Shown in pieces: positions 1 to 9,807 of a stretch of DNA of 29,744 nucleotides. The notes under the pieces were generated by a model. That model saw nothing but the letters and a program-made list of their open reading frames with translations, was not told the origin of the DNA and made no database searches. The stretch is taken from NCBI GenBank assembly GCA_002104985.1, contig MCGO01000341.1, positions 1 through 29,744 of the forward strand, read 5' to 3'. Positions within the stretch are counted from its first letter, which is position 1; every line of letters begins with the position of its first letter. The translations under genes and the position numbers were made by a program. The stretch comes from Rhizoclosmatium globosum. Lineage: Eukaryota; Chytridiomycota; Chytridiomycetes; Chytridiales; Chytriomycetaceae.

Positions 1-290
1 GGAATGGAATGCTCTTCTATTTGGATTTCTTGACTAAGAACCCAGATATTCCACCTCAGCTATCCGACAGCGTTCAACCAGCTCGTCCAATTTCTATCGT
101 GAACGGAAATGCTGAAGTGAATGGCGCACCAGGTGCTGCCGCGGTCGAATTGTCGACGCAACCTGTTGCTGTACCAACTGATGGGTCTGCCTCAACGGCG
201 CCTATTCCATTTGGAACAAAAATTTCGTCAGCTCGTGCATGGACAGGAATTGTATGCGGGTCATTATCAATTCTTCTTTTGACTTTGTAA
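1..290 (+). CDS. M14 zinc carboxypeptidase, C-terminal end only (5' cut by window edge)
   Basis: This is the last exon of a secreted metallocarboxypeptidase of the M14 family. The frame enters as (W)NGMLFYLDFLTKN, nearly identical to the start of the last exon of carboxypeptidase F in this window (NGMLFYLDFLIKN), which follows the catalytic domain there. The catalytic residues lie outside the window. After about 60 residues rich in Pro, Ala, Ser and Thr, the protein ends in small residues (SSARA) and a short hydrophobic stretch (WTGIVCGSLSILLLTL) with no charged tail. That is the layout of a GPI-anchor signal, so the enzyme is probably bound to the outer cell surface. Paralogues E and F end differently: one in a Cys-rich module, one in a TM helix with a cytosolic tail. 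Family assignment rests on paralogy and is fairly secure; GPI anchoring is inferred. Confidence 0.7.
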   Translation, partial: NGMLFYLDFLTKNPDIPPQLSDSVQPARPISIVNGNAEVNGAPGAAAVELSTQPVAVPTDGSASTAPIPFGTKISSARAWTGIVCGSLSILLLTL

Positions 291-433
291 CGGCTGCAAT
301 ATTAGATCTGCAAATTAATACATTTAAATTACATCAATTTGTTCCAAATTTAGATGCTAATGACTGGTCTATGAAAAATTCTTACTTCTACTCACATCTA
401 AAATTGGAAGTTTCAAAAAACATCATCAAAAAC

Positions 434-1851
434 ATGGGAACATTCTCTGAGCTCGCTGACTTTGAATCAGAACCTGATGTAACTGTAAGTTTTCGTTTTG
501 GGTGGTATTACAAAGGACGTCCAAACTAAGTTGATATTTAAGGATTCCCAATCCGAGTTGTCTCCCACTTCAACTCTCTACTCTCCATTAACCAACTCAC
601 TGCACGGTGTGCGAAAGCTGGTTGTGTGAGTGCACTGTAAAATTATAGGAATTGTAAACTTATTGTTGTTTGATAGATGCGTGGATGGAACCTGGCAACA
701 CCCTGGAACAGTATCAGATGTTGAATCTATGGGCGGGGTCAAAGTAACAGCTGCCATGACTCCAAGCAATGTTGTTAAGATTGCTTACCTCGCACAACAA
801 CTCGGAAAGGAATCAAACAGCCCTCAAAAGATTTATTATCATTCAGGAGTTGGTACTGAAGTGGACGATGCTACCGACAGGGCGTTGGAAGGTTTTCCCC
901 ACTTATTTTTGGAATTTGAACCTAATCGATTTCTTCTTTCAGGTGCATTTGGAAACATTAAGGAATATGTTGTAGACGCTTATACTTGGCTTGCCAAGGA
1001 ATACCAACCAGGCGATGAAATTTACGCGTTTGGGTTCTCTCGTGGTTCAACAGTCGTCCGATCTTTATTCTCCCTCCTCCGTTTTTCGGGACTACCAGCA
1101 ACAGTTCCAAAAGACCAAGACTCACTGAACGCAATCGTTAATCTCACTATGCGCACTACGAAACGCGACTCGACAGAGCAGGGAAACAAACTCCGCTTCC
1201 TCAAGATCATATCATTCCTACTCTTCAGTTTCTAGGAGTTTTCGATACTGTGACGGCGCTAGAATGTCCAGTTGCTTCCCTACGCTTAATCTTGCAAACC
1301 GCTTTTGGAAGGTGTCGGACTTATCGAAGAGAACGATTATCACGATATGAACATTGGAATGACTGTCAAAAACGCAGCACATGCAATCTCTATTGATGAG
1401 AAGCGATCTTACTTCCTCCCACTTTGTTCGAGGCTGTTCCACAATTACCAGAAGGGCTTACGCGTGAACAAGTCTGGTTTCGTGGGGATCATGCTGACAT
1501 TGGTGGTGGATGGTGGGAGCAAGAGCTTTCCTTGATTCCATTGAAATGGATGATTGACAAAGCCAGGGAAGCTGGACTTGATGTTCGAGACGCAACCGAG
1601 TTTGACTCGTCGTTTGTTCCTTTCTTATTAGGGGCCAGCCAAAAATCCCTCCAATCGCGCAAAAACATCAAAGTCCACGATTATTTTGCAAGTTTAAAAA
1701 GCGAAAGCAACAGTACGATGGGTAAGAAAGTATCAAGAGATGTTTCGGGATATATGAAGGATAGCAACAAGTACTTTCCAAGCAACTTCATGAGTCTGTC
1801 GCTCGGCTTGGGAATCTACTTCCACCTGCTGAGAACTTGGCAATTGTGTAA
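434..1851 (+). CDS. DUF2235 alpha/beta hydrolase A (frame-broken copy)
   Basis: First copy of a tandem DUF2235 array. DUF2235 proteins are alpha/beta hydrolases related to the bacterial Tle1 phospholipases; the fungal substrate is unknown. Proposed exons: 434-484, 543-625, 677-891, 943-1851. The ATG at 434 has a strong context (A at -3, G at +4). Seen in order: CVDGTWQHPG, AAMTPSNVVKIAYL, the nucleophile elbow GFSRG, GVFDTV, and WFRGDHADIGGGWW. The introns after KLVV and inside the (L)EG codon match those of copy D. No signal peptide is visible, unlike C and D. The long last exon changes frame near 1153, between about 1285 and 1305, near 1416 and near 1789. At each point the paralogues align again across a single base, mostly a lost C next to TTCC-like runs. 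After the last shift the frame ends at TAA 1849-1851. It is either a decaying copy or an intact gene with consensus errors. Confidence 0.72.
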
Positions 1852-1963
1852 ATGCTATGAATTCTTTTTATTTCGATTTATATATAAAGAAAGAAGGAGA
1901 GACTGAAACCTAGCAACCCAGTAATAAGTTTTAAGAATGTTTTATTATTCTCGATACCTCGAA

Positions 1964-2035
1964 GGTTGTATAGTGTAGCGGTTTAGCACCCAGGTTTCTG
2001 ATACCTGTAACCCCGGTTCGAGTCCGGGTACGACC
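1964..2035 (+). tRNA. tRNA-Gln (anticodon CTG)
   Basis: The 72-nt sequence folds as a full cloverleaf. The acceptor stem GGTTGTA pairs with TACGACC (one G-U). The D stem is GTGT/GCAC around a nine-base loop. The anticodon stem CAGGT/ACCTG encloses the loop TTCTGAT, giving anticodon CTG, which reads the Gln codon CAG. The T stem CCCGG/CCGGG encloses TTCGAGT. There is no intron and CCA is not encoded. The internal A and B boxes serve as the Pol III promoter, and a TTTT run at 2039-2042 is the likely terminator. It sits between DUF2235 copies A and B on the same strand. Confidence 0.93.
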
Positions 2036-2038
2036 TCG

Positions 2039-2042
2039 TTTT
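2039..2042 (+). terminator. Pol III T-run after tRNA-Gln
   Basis: Four T residues three bases past the tRNA end, the minimal RNA polymerase III termination signal. Confidence 0.6.
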
Positions 2043-2164
2043 GTGTTGTTGGAGGGATACGAGGTGCTGGGTGGTTGTGGTGTGGTGGGAAGAGAGTTGG
2101 ATGCCCGACCATTGTGCTTCAGACGAGGACCATATCCTTTTCGTCTGTCTTAAACACAGGAAAG

Positions 2165-2172
2165 TATATATA
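2165..2172 (+). promoter_or_regulatory. TATA-like element upstream of DUF2235 B
   Basis: TATATATA lies about 60 bases before the proposed ATG of copy B at 2234 and about 130 bases after the tRNA. Position and sequence suit a core promoter; there is no direct evidence of use. Confidence 0.35.
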
Positions 2173-2233
2173 TCAGACTTTGGTTGCTTCAGAGTTAATA
2201 TTTGCGGACTCTTTTCAAACAAGAATCCCAAAA

Positions 2234-3455
2234 ATGAATGGCAACTCCACTGCAGAACCTCGATCATCCAGAAAGCTAATCATCTGCATCGATGGAACAT
2301 CACAATCGCCTGGAACAGCGTCAGATGTTCAATCCCTTGGCCCTTCAAGGCAACAGCTGCAATGACACCATCCAACATTACAAAATTGGCTTTCTTGGCA
2401 AACAACCCTTCAGCACCGGATCAAAGAGTATATTACACTCAGGTCCTGGCACTCAGTCGTCTGATCCGATCAAGGCAGTATTGGACTCAATGTTCGGCAA
2501 CATCAAGTTCAACGTGTATGATGCGTATGCCTGGCTGGTGCGAGAATACCAACTAGGAGACGAAATCTATGGATTCGGGTTCTCTCGCGGGGCTGCGATC
2601 GTTCGGGCCTTGTTCTCCATAATTGGCAAGCAAGGGTTACTTGATGTCAGGGACTTCACAAACGACGACCTCACAGATGATCTCCTCATCAGATATATCA
2701 CTGAACTCCTTGAAGAGAAAGAAACAAGGTTGTTGGTCCACAGGGACGTTTCTGTCAAGTTCATCGGCTTGTTTGACACTGTAATCGCACTCGGAGTTCC
2801 AGCAAGTTTAGACAATGTGATCCTCCCTGAAGTCTTGAAAGCGTTTGATGTCTTGGAATCAAGTGAATACGATTTCAATATTGGCACCAAAGTCCAATTT
2901 GCATATCATGCTCTGTCAATTGATGAAAAGCGGGAATTCTTTGCGCCAACCCTATTTGAATCTTCCTGGCTTCCTCAAGATCACACTCGTGAACAAGTAT
3001 GGTTTCAAGGAGATCACGGAGATATCGGCGGAGGTTGGTGGCAACTGGGTCTCTCTATGATCACGTTGAAATGGATGATTGAAAAAGCCGAAAGTGCCGG
3101 ACTTCAGTTCCGAGACTTCAAATACTTTGAATCAACGTTACAACCATTTTTGCTTGGCGTTCATCCAAATCAGCTTCAACAGAGAGAGAAATGCTTGATT
3201 CATGATTACTTTCATCGAGTCAAACCAGAGGATAGCTTCTTTGGAAAGGAAATCCCAAGACAAGCAAAAGACTACGTGGCTGGAAAGCATGCCACGGTTT
3301 TTCCCAGTACTTTTCATCCAAGTATAGAATTGAAAGTAACACGAGAACAAACAAGATTGGAACTGGAAAACAGCGATGACATTACGATTGACGTTGGATC
3401 TGAAAAAGATGTTGAGAGTGATTTGAGCAGGGAAAATATGGATGGGCCTCTTTGA
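2234..3455 (+). CDS. DUF2235 alpha/beta hydrolase B (intronless, two frame breaks)
   Basis: Second DUF2235 copy. It starts MNGNSTAEPRSSRKLIICID with no signal peptide, then has SQSPGTASDVQSLG, TAAMTPSNITKLAFL, YHSGPGT-like sequence, the nucleophile elbow GFSRG, GLFDTV, and WFQGDHGDIGGGWW. It has no introns: both positions that carry introns in A and D are fused here. Two single-base breaks interrupt the reading frame. One lies in the CCC run at 2341-2343, just before the AAMTPSN motif. The other is near 2436, just before the HSGPGT motif. Each is explained by one lost C, and homology continues without a gap on both sides. The C-terminus carries an extra acidic tail of about 40 residues (after VTREQTRLELEN) that C and D lack. 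An AATAAA signal follows at 3537. Consensus errors or an early pseudogene are both possible. Confidence 0.75.
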
Positions 3456-3757
3456 GAAAAAGATTTACACATGGATTTACGACTACAACTAATCAAATGA
3501 ATAAGCTTTTATAAAGTTAAGTCTTGACCCCAATCGAATAAACGATGCATATTTGGCAACTTTGACTTGGCTTAATAATGACGTTTCATATCTCGTATTT
3601 TGGATGGTTTTTTCTTTGATATCATACACATTTCTCTTCTCTCTCTATTACAAATAATATGTTTCTTGTCTGTCCTTAATAATCTAAGATTCGAACTTGG
3701 TCAGGGCTGTGCACATGGTGATGATGTGGTCTCCCAAATTTCTCATTTCCAATCAAC
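3456..3757 (+). other. Intergenic region between DUF2235 B and C
   Basis: About 300 bases with an AATAAA polyadenylation signal for B at 3537-3542, then AT-rich sequence leading to the ATG of C at 3758. No further gene or clear TATA box was seen. Confidence 0.5.
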
Positions 3758-5153
3758 ATGCATCTACAGCACCTCATCGTCCTCCTCATCTCAGCCATTC
3801 TCGCTTCAGCAGAATGGGGATTCTATGTAAGCTTTCGCTCTTACCTCGATCAGGTTCCTAACCAAAGTCCGCTCTTGACAGGTGAACCATGATACGGTCG
3901 CACTGCCACAAACAAGAGAACCTCGAAAGCTGATTGTCTGCGTGGACGGAACAAGTCAAACACCCGGTTCCGTCTCAGACATCCAATCCATGGGCCACAT
4001 TAAGGTTACTGCCGCAATGACCCCAAGTAACGTTGTGAAGCTCGCCTACCTGACCGCCCAGCACCACAAAGAAGGTGCTGAACAGAACCAGAAGGTGTAC
4101 TACCACTCTGGTCCAGGTACTGAAGTATCAGATTCAACTGAAGCTTCCTTGGAAGACATGTACGGTAACATTAAGGGCCACGTAATGGATGCGTATGCCT
4201 GGCTCGCAAAGGAATACCAGGAAGGTGACGAAATCTATGCATTCGGATTTTCTCGTGGAGCCACGATCGTGCGTTCCCTCTTTTCCTTGATTCGTGAGGC
4301 AGGTCTCCCAATCGCAACCGAGGAATCTGCACCAACCCCTGATTCCTTCTTGGGCCTTGTAAACTCTACCTTCAAAGTCTATGAAACCCGTCTTGATAAG
4401 TCCAACGTTCTCAAGACCAGCACCACTGCCACTACAAGTACCAAATCTGTTCATGTTCCTGTTGCCCCTCCAGTTGATCCTTCCAAGCTGCATCCAAAAG
4501 TAAACCTCAAGTTTATCGGTGTATTCGACACTGTGGAAGCTCTTGATGTACCAGAAGGATTCGTGAGCTTTGTCTCGTCAAAGTGGCTCACCAAGATCCA
4601 AGAAGAAATCGGTGTAATTGAACCAAACGATTACCACGACTTGACAATTGGAAACCAGGTTCAGTATGCCTATCACGCTCTTTCCATGGATGAAAAGCGT
4701 TCCTACTTCCCGCCAACTCTCTTTGAAGCACCCCCAGCTGACTTGCCTGCGGGTTTCGTTCGAGAGCAGAAGTGGTTCCGTGGAGACCACGCTGATATTG
4801 GTGGTGGTTGGTGGGAGCAAGGTCTTGCCAACATTGCTCTCAACTGGATGATTGAAAAGGCTCGATTGGCTGGATTGGAAGTCCAAGACCAAGCAGTCTT
4901 TGAAAAGGCATTTTCTCCATTCTTATTGGGCGCCAGTCCAGAAGCTCTTGCTGCTCGAGATGACATTAAGCTTCACGATTACTTTGCGACTCTGCCAAAG
5001 GAGGATAATTCTATGATGGGACGTAAGGTTTCCAGAGATTTGAAGGCTTTCAAGGAGAAGGTGCATACTTTGTGGTGTGAAAGCAGTTTCCACGAAAGTG
5101 TTGAACAGCTGAAAGATCGTATTGCACCTGCCTTGAACTGGATTGAACTTTAA
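3758..5153 (+). CDS. DUF2235 alpha/beta hydrolase C, secreted
   Basis: Intact third copy of 446 aa. Exons are 3758-3826 and 3882-5153, joined by a 55-nt intron (GTAAGC...CAG) at phase 0. Exon 1 encodes a signal peptide, MHLQHLIVLLISAILASA, and then EWGFY; copy D has the same exon plan. DUF2235 motifs: CVDGTSQTPG (43-52), AAMTPSN (67-73), YYHSGPGTE (96-104), nucleophile elbow GFSRG with Ser147, GVFDTV with Asp239, and WFRGDHADIGGGWW with His326. By analogy with Tle1-type enzymes, Ser147 plus an Asp and a His from the last two motifs probably form the catalytic triad; this is inference. A Thr/Ser/Pro-rich insert at about 200-223 separates the elbow from GVFDTV. An AATAAA signal lies at 5176. 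Probable role: extracellular or secretory-pathway esterase/lipase, substrate unknown. Confidence 0.88.
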
Positions 5154-5175
5154 ACAGTATTTTCTATTGATAAAC

Positions 5176-5181
5176 AATAAA
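5176..5181 (+). promoter_or_regulatory. Polyadenylation signal of DUF2235 C
   Basis: AATAAA lies 23 bases after the stop codon of copy C and about 115 bases before the ATG of copy D, so the two transcription units are tightly packed. Confidence 0.5.
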
Positions 5182-5294
5182 GGACCTCTTCATTCATTAA
5201 ATAAGTTACTCGTTACATAAGAAAAAGTCTGGGAAAACGTGAGTGTCTTTCTTTGTGGACTCTCAAACTCTGCCTCAATTCGTTTGATCAACAG

Positions 5295-6935
5295 ATGAAG
5301 GCGGCAATCCGTATCTTCCTCATTGTGACTTTGTTCACTCTTTTTATGGCAGTCTCTGCCAACTGGCACTTCTGGGTAAGATGACGTTACAGGATCTCTT
5401 GTGTCTAACAACAGCCATCCTACCCTTCCCATCCAAACACTCTCCTCCCAATACTATTCCATCCAATGAATACTTCCAATCCAGGACAAGGAGAAGGTTT
5501 GTTCTTTCCTGACCCAAATCACCCAAATTGATCACTTGTCCAAACCAGCCAAAGTCCATCAAGGTTCTCTCCCCCGAAAACGAAACCTGGAACCAGCCAA
5601 TTGGAGGTGGTCGCAAGCTCGTTGTGTAAGTGTTTAATGTTCCCACTTGATCAGCATTTCGATACTGACTTTGAACTCTCAAAGCCTCATTGACGGAACT
5701 TGGCAGCACCCCGGATCTGCCTCCGACACTCCTTCGCAGGGTGGTGTTAAGGAGAACGCTGCGATGGTCCCTTCAAACATTGTCAAGATTGCGTACCTGT
5801 TGGGTAACGGATCAAACCAGTACGACGCCGATTATGCCAACTTGAAGCAGAAGATTTACTACCACTCTGGTGTTGCTACTGAAGTCAATGATAAGCATGA
5901 CGCTGATTTGGAGGGTGCGTCTGAGTGTTTTCCATATTTGCGTATTCTCAACAATCACACTCACATTGAACAGGTAACTTTGGTAACATCCACAGACATC
6001 TTCTTGACGCATATGCTTGGCTTGCCCGTGAGTACAAGGAAGGTGACGAAATCTACGCCTTTGGATTCTCCCGTGGAGCCACCATTGTCCGCTCCCTCTT
6101 CTCCTTCATCCGCTACGCCGGACTTGCAAGAGTCGACGGTCATGCATCCCGCGAAGCTCTTACCGCCGAAGTTCTTGCCGCTTTCGACCTCTACCGTACC
6201 CGTCTCGATTCCGACACCCACAACCAAGAAGCCATCACCGAGTTCCACGAGAAGCACTGTTACAACCACGTCTACCTGAAATTCCTCGGTGTCTTTGACA
6301 CTGTCGAAGCCCTCGACATCCCAGAGGGCTACTCTGACTATGTTGACAGCCAGTACTTGACTGAACTTGCAACTGCCATGGGTGCCATTGAGCCAAACGA
6401 TTACCACGATTTGCGTATTGGATCCCACGTTCAGCACGCGTACCACGCCATTTCATTGGATGAAAACCGTTCCTTCTTCCCACCAACTCTCTTTGAAGCG
6501 ATTCCAGAATCCCACTTGCACGCATCCCAAACCCGTGAACAGAAGTGGTTCCGTGGAGGCCACGCCGACGTTGGGGGAGGCTGGTGGGAACAGGGTCTCT
6601 CTGATATTTCCCTTGACTGGATGATTGAGAAGGCCCGTTTTGCTGGTTTGGAGATCCGCGATGCAAGTGACTTTGAGAAGGCTTTCTCTCCATTCCTTTT
6701 GGGTACCTCTCCAGCTGGATACGAGGCTAGAAAGTCCAAGATTATTCACGACTACTTTGCTAATTATCCAAATGGTGTCTCTCCAAATGGAAAGAGAGTT
6801 GCTCGTGACTTGAACGTGTATATGGATCCTGCCAAGTACTACAAGAGCTCCTTCCACGACAGCGTGTACAAGCTCGACTACCCACTTCCAAAGCATGTTG
6901 TTGAGTACCAAAAGAATGGCCACGCCGAACTTTAA
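5295..6935 (+). CDS. DUF2235 alpha/beta hydrolase D, secreted, with a 12-nt microexon
   Basis: Intact fourth copy of 453 aa. Proposed exons: 5295-5375, 5486-5497, 5549-5625, 5685-5914, 5974-6935. Exon 1 encodes a signal peptide, MKAAIRIFLIVTLFTLFMAV, ending SANWHFW. Exon 2 would be a microexon coding DKEK, which leads in frame into PKSIKVLSPENETW and then RKLVV. The introns after KLVV and in the (L)EG codon match copy A. Motifs: LIDGTWQHPG, AAMVPSN, YYHSGVATE, nucleophile elbow GFSRG (Ser166), GVFDTVEALD and WFRGGHADVGGGWW. In the last motif the first Asp of the usual G-D-H-A-D is Gly; the His and second Asp remain. An AATAAA signal follows at 7028. Likely a secreted esterase/lipase of unknown substrate. 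The microexon is the least certain part of the model. Confidence 0.85.
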
Positions 6936-7305
6936 AACCCTTATCGTGACGTCATATCTCCAAAGTCTTTTTATTTGAAAAAAGGACCTCATTTTTAAAA
7001 TTTCTCTTTCTATTCATTCTGACTATCAATAAAATGATCTCATCACCCACAAATTATCTTTCGCCAACAACCACGGTTTTTGCAGGCTTAGAGTAGAGAT
7101 CTTTGTTTGCTGTATTTATCATTTCAGCCATGAACATTGTCAACGACATGAATTTGAATCTTTGATAATTCGATGACTTAGATATGACTTATATTGAGGA
7201 TCCTCGAGATTTCATTTAGACCAGAATACTAATTTTATTTCTAATCTTAAACTTAGAGAAGTTGCATAGAGTTTCATAAAACGATAGTTTACACGTTTGC
7301 TACAG
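6936..7305. other. Convergent 3' regions of DUF2235 D (+) and carboxypeptidase E (-)
   Basis: About 370 bases between two converging genes. AATAAA at 7028-7033 serves D on the plus strand. TTTATT at 7234-7239 is AATAAA on the minus strand and suits E. No gene was seen. Confidence 0.5.
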
Positions 7306-9007
7306 TTAGCAAGTGATTCCACAAATGGACTTGACTTCGCCAACACAAACACTGTCCCAAGAAGTGGATCCACAGTAGCTGTCCTGGGCAATAATTTTAC
7401 CAACGCAAGCATCACAAGACGATCTCAACGCGACACCAGAGACACACTTGCTGTGAGCACAAGTGGTAGCGGCAGTAGTGGTCTTGACAGCAGCAGTAGT
7501 AGATGTTGCAGCTTTCACTGTGGTTGTAGTTGTCTTTTTGGTCGTTGGATATTGAGGAGGAATATTGGGATTCTTGACCAAGAAATCAATGTAGAACTTG
7601 ATTCCACCCCAGATTTCCTGTATAGAATATGGTTAAATTTGATAACGGCTATGGTCAAACCACAAACCTCTCCAACTGGCGCGATAAAGCTATTAGGAAG
7701 CTGGAATCCATAGTTTCCTGTATCTCTCAATTCAATGGTAAACCCAGCCATTCCAAGCTTGGTGCTCATCCAGTCATCCGAGACTCCACTCGCAAGGTAC
7801 AGAGCGGCAGCTTTTTCACTTGTATATTGTTCTTGGTGAACGCCGTAAATAGCGCTCACAATTCCATCACCAAGCTGCTTCAAAATAGCTTCATTGGGGC
7901 TATCGTTGTTTGTCCAGCCCCAAGATCTGAGCACGAGCTCACTGTACGAGTGGAAATCGATTCCGGAATACAGGTTTGAGAACGTGGAAATAAAGTTTGC
8001 CGTTCCAATAGTCTCTGGCTCTGAGAATGGCGATGGGCCACAGTATGTTTCGTCGGAAGTAGTTGTGGTTGTGCCGTATTGTCCCCAGTGACCGTCATCC
8101 CAATTTCTAATCCATTAAATATGAGTTCTGGATCGAGAAAGTTAGAGATACGGTACCTGTTCAAATCAACACCCAAAGTCCCATCCCCATTATCTCTCAA
8201 ATTCTTTCTCCACATACGATCCGTTGTGAATGTGTATTCATAACCATCAGGATTGTTCATTGGGGTGATCACAAACTGGAACTGCTTCAACCAAGAAGCA
8301 ATGGTTGCATCGGAAGAAGAGCCAGTCAAAAGGTTGTTGGCGATCCACATTACAGTTGCAGGGGAGATCCATTCACGGGCATGCATCATACCGTTCCACC
8401 AAATTGTTTTCTTGGCGCTGGATGGAACGGATTTATCGGTGATGATGATGGCCTAAGGTTATAAAGGTTCTTAAATTACACGAACGAACTCCCTTAATTC
8501 TTAAGTACTCACTGGAACATTACGACCTTGGTGACTCACAGCGATGGAAGGAACGTAAGTCAATACATTGGAAAAAGTGGCGTTCCATGAAACGAGCTTG
8601 CTAATAATGGTGCTGTAACGCTGGTAATCCGAAAAGAATGGATCAACAGCTGCAGCTCGTTGGATGGCATTGGCATCACCCAAGTCTTCCGGAACCTTGT
8701 AAATATCAGCGTTTTTGAGTGTGCACGAGAGAAGAGTCTTCAACTTGGCAGCCTCGGTGGCTGAACGGGTGCGAACGTCTACGACTGCGTTTGGTCCAAA
8801 GCGATGATTGAATACCTGAACGATTTCATTTGTGAGCAAAAGGTTGACTGATATTGTGGCTAATTACATCAAAGTGCAACAAAGCATCTGCTTGTTCTTG
8901 AGTCTTGAGTCCTTGACTGTGCAACTGTACAGGGACTGTGGTCCTCCTGAAGGGATTGGAGACGACGATGCCAAAAAGGCAAGACTGGCTAGAAGGAAGA
9001 GTTTCAT
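7306..9007 (-). CDS. Secreted M14 zinc carboxypeptidase E with Thr-rich linker and C-terminal Cys-rich module
   Basis: Metallocarboxypeptidase A/B-type enzyme of about 496 aa that removes C-terminal residues from peptides outside the cell. Exons on the minus strand: 9007-8868, 8815-8513, 8452-8157, 8106-7668, 7617-7306. All four intron positions match gene F. It has a signal peptide (MKLFLLASLAFLASSS), an activation propeptide (VFNHRFG to NVP), and zinc ligands His172 and Glu175 in NGMMHAREW, with the third His in DFHSYSELVL. Substrate contacts lie in NPDGYEYT and GVDLNRNWDDG, and the catalytic Glu in GFTIELRD. After EIWGGIKFYIDFL come a Thr-rich linker and about 50 residues with eight Cys (CAHSKCVSG...SWDSVCVGEVKSICGITC). 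Exon 1 is one base short: a G lost from GGG at 8952-8954 (C in sense) separates the signal peptide frame from the propeptide frame, and adding one base also restores the intron phase. Confidence 0.85.
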
Positions 9008-9807
9008 TCGATTGGGTGGCGTTCATTCTGTTTGGCTGCACGAGTTTCTTTTTAAAAGGTTGAAACTTGAGCACGTGAGTATCATACTACATAGCCGCCA
9101 CTGTTCATCATGTGGTCTTTTCCAAGCAACTTATCTGCAGAATTTTTCTAATGGAAAACGCCACTAAGCATAAATGAAAAGTATACAAAGAATAATTTTC
9201 AACATACAAGCATTTTTGTTGAGTCAGAAGAAGGCAAAATACATCTTTCTACGATTTAGATTTGGATTGATAAACATAAGATGTCCTTTTTTGTTAGCAG
9301 TTAAATTAACCAAGTGTCTCATTGCACTCTCTGTATGTTATTACACAAATTTGATTTATGTTTATAATATCTTTTCTTCTTATCATTTATCCACGCACTG
9401 AACGGATACTGAAAAGAAGACAAACTGGACTACTGTTCCTGAACAAAACCTTCTTAAACTCAAATATCAATCTTCTTCTGATGTGAATTAGTCCATCTCT
9501 AATTTTGCAGTAAAATATCAAACTCCATAATTACTTTCTTCAAAATCCTGGAGGCACTGACAACGGCAACTATGTCCTCGTTTGAAGACATAATGAGGTC
9601 TCTAAAAACTTAAATAGTTGCGTGACAGACTTGCAGTGTGTTCAAAGTTTGAGGGGTGGCATTCTCCCAAAAAATCTGAGGCCATTTATTTCACTGCAAT
9701 AATGTAGTATAGAGACCCTTTGTTTACAGTTTAATCTGACAAATTCGATGCATTGAACGAAAGGGGGAAGTATCCTGACAATTTCTGGCGCTCAAACAAA
9801 ACACAGC
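9008..9807. other. Divergent intergenic region between E (-) and G (+)
   Basis: About 800 bases of AT-rich sequence, the largest gap in the window. It must hold both promoters. A palindromic CACGTG (E-box type) lies at 9072-9077, 65 bases upstream of the start of E. Short open frames here look random in composition and match nothing I recognise. No RNA gene or repeat was seen. Confidence 0.5.
9072..9077. promoter_or_regulatory. CACGTG palindrome upstream of carboxypeptidase E
   Basis: Perfect six-base palindrome of the bHLH E-box/G-box type, about 65 bases upstream of the start codon of E. A single short site can occur by chance. Confidence 0.3.

Noticed and set aside
239..529. A plus-strand open frame overlapping the end of the first carboxypeptidase
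   Set aside because: Its first part overlaps the coding end and 3' flank of the carboxypeptidase and is AT-rich and low in information. Only its last 17 codons fit, as the first exon of DUF2235 A.
2041..2300. An upstream signal-peptide exon for DUF2235 B
   Set aside because: The sequence between the tRNA and the ATG at 2234 has no hydrophobic leader in a frame that could splice to the gene; the upstream frame runs into the tRNA terminator area.
4134..6693. Long open frames on the minus strand under DUF2235 C and D (up to 160 residues)
   Set aside because: They mirror the codon structure of the conserved plus-strand genes and show no domain of their own.
9174..9401. A 75-residue open frame in the intergenic region between E and G
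   Set aside because: The composition is that of AT-rich noncoding DNA, there is no recognisable domain or splice partner, and no supporting start context.
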